Source of the DNA: Synechococcales cyanobacterium C42_A2020_086
GTDB taxonomy: Bacteria; Cyanobacteriota; Cyanobacteriia; Elainellales; Elainellaceae
Assembly: GCA_015272325.1 (NCBI GenBank)
Contig: JACYLU010000028.1
Location: 1-64,000 of the forward strand
Reading direction: 5' to 3'
DNA: 64,000 bases
Shown here: positions 63,861-64,000 of the stretch, one piece after another
How the letters are laid out: the number at the start of each line of letters is the position of its first letter
Position numbering within the stretch: the stretch's first letter is position 1
The notes under the pieces: generated by a model
Seen by the model: the letters and a program-made list of their open reading frames with translations, nothing else
The model's database searches: none
What the model was told of the DNA's origin: nothing
Translations under genes and position numbers: made by a program

Positions 63861-64000
63861 ATCTCTAAATCTTTTAAATCTCAAAATGTCGAAATCCACA
63901 TCCCGTGGCAAGATGGAAATCCCATTGGGTTCCAGGTATCTGCTGTGAACAGGACTGACACATGGCTGTCTCAACTCCAGCAACAGCGTGCCATTGCTGT
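63861..64000 (+). CDS. Partial gene at window edge, start not identifiable
   Basis: An open frame to the window end reads NVEIHIPWQDGNPIGFQVS, then AVNRTDTWLSQLQQQRAIAV, with clear coding character. No ATG, GTG or TTG occurs between the in-frame stop at 63858-63860 and this segment. Another frame has ATG at 63886 but stops soon. The gene is either 5'-truncated or frameshifted near 63885. I do not recognise the family. Confidence 0.5.
   Translation, partial: MSKSFKSQNVEIHIPWQDGNPIGFQVSAVNRTDTWLSQLQQQRAIA

Overview
The window is cyanobacterial chromosome. Evidence: HIP1-type GCGATCGC octamers (for example at 11321 and 40984), NtcA-type promoters, a CIRCE-controlled stand-alone groEL, an RRM-type RNA-binding protein, a GlgA2-type glycogen synthase, a natFGH amino-acid uptake operon and many STAND/WD40 proteins. 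A filamentous or Leptolyngbya-like lineage is my guess only; no rRNA or tRNA was seen.

Layout. 1-3.2 kb: two tandem proteins share an unrecognised C-terminal domain behind different heads (helix-hairpin-helix and SMI1/KNR4), followed by a frameshifted small gene with a strong dyad upstream. 3.4-11.3 kb: a nine-gene Nit1C cluster (nitrogen-starvation/cyanide-assimilation type) behind an NtcA-type promoter. It opens with a methylene-THF-reductase-like gene, contains an inserted ACT-domain gene and a dead DUF1272 gene, and lacks the usual flavoprotein. 11.3-14.6 kb: a secreted Cys-rich protein and an RTX-repeat protein. 14.8-23.2 kb: an island of nucleotide-binding signalling proteins (HTH-AAA, membrane-AAA, HTH-NB-ARC with 14 WD40 repeats) and a small secreted repeat protein. 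23.5-27 kb: an unknown protein and a collagen-like fibre ending in an S74 self-cleaving chaperone domain. 27-30.5 kb: natFGH. 30.7-33.9 kb: a frameshifted DisA_N-like gene, a Nif11 protein, a fatty-acid-hydroxylase-family protein and an RNA-binding protein. 34-44 kb: housekeeping genes, including groEL with CIRCE and a phosphoketolase/transketolase-like enzyme. 44.3-50.2 kb: a complete guanidine-utilisation locus: NtcA-type promoter, guanidine-I (ykkC) riboswitch, guanidine hydrolase GdmH, its nickel chaperones GhaA/GhaB and an ABC importer. 50.5-55.6 kb: cobQ, ferredoxin, folK, Nudix and glgA. 55.8-59.6 kb: a Wza/Wzc-like exopolysaccharide export pair. 60.6-63.2 kb: an HTH-NACHT STAND protein. 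The window ends in two head-to-head genes that both lack their 5' ends.

How it fits together. Two nitrogen-scavenging loci (Nit1C and guanidine) have canonical NtcA-type promoters and share an identical 15-base element in their noncoding DNA. With natFGH this gives a nitrogen-acquisition theme. The second theme is STAND/AAA sensor proteins: four large ones, two of which share the same N-terminal HTH type on different NTPase cores. Several genes are frameshifted (about 3.0, 5.35, 30.86 and 30.93 kb), which is either real decay or assembly error and should be settled first.
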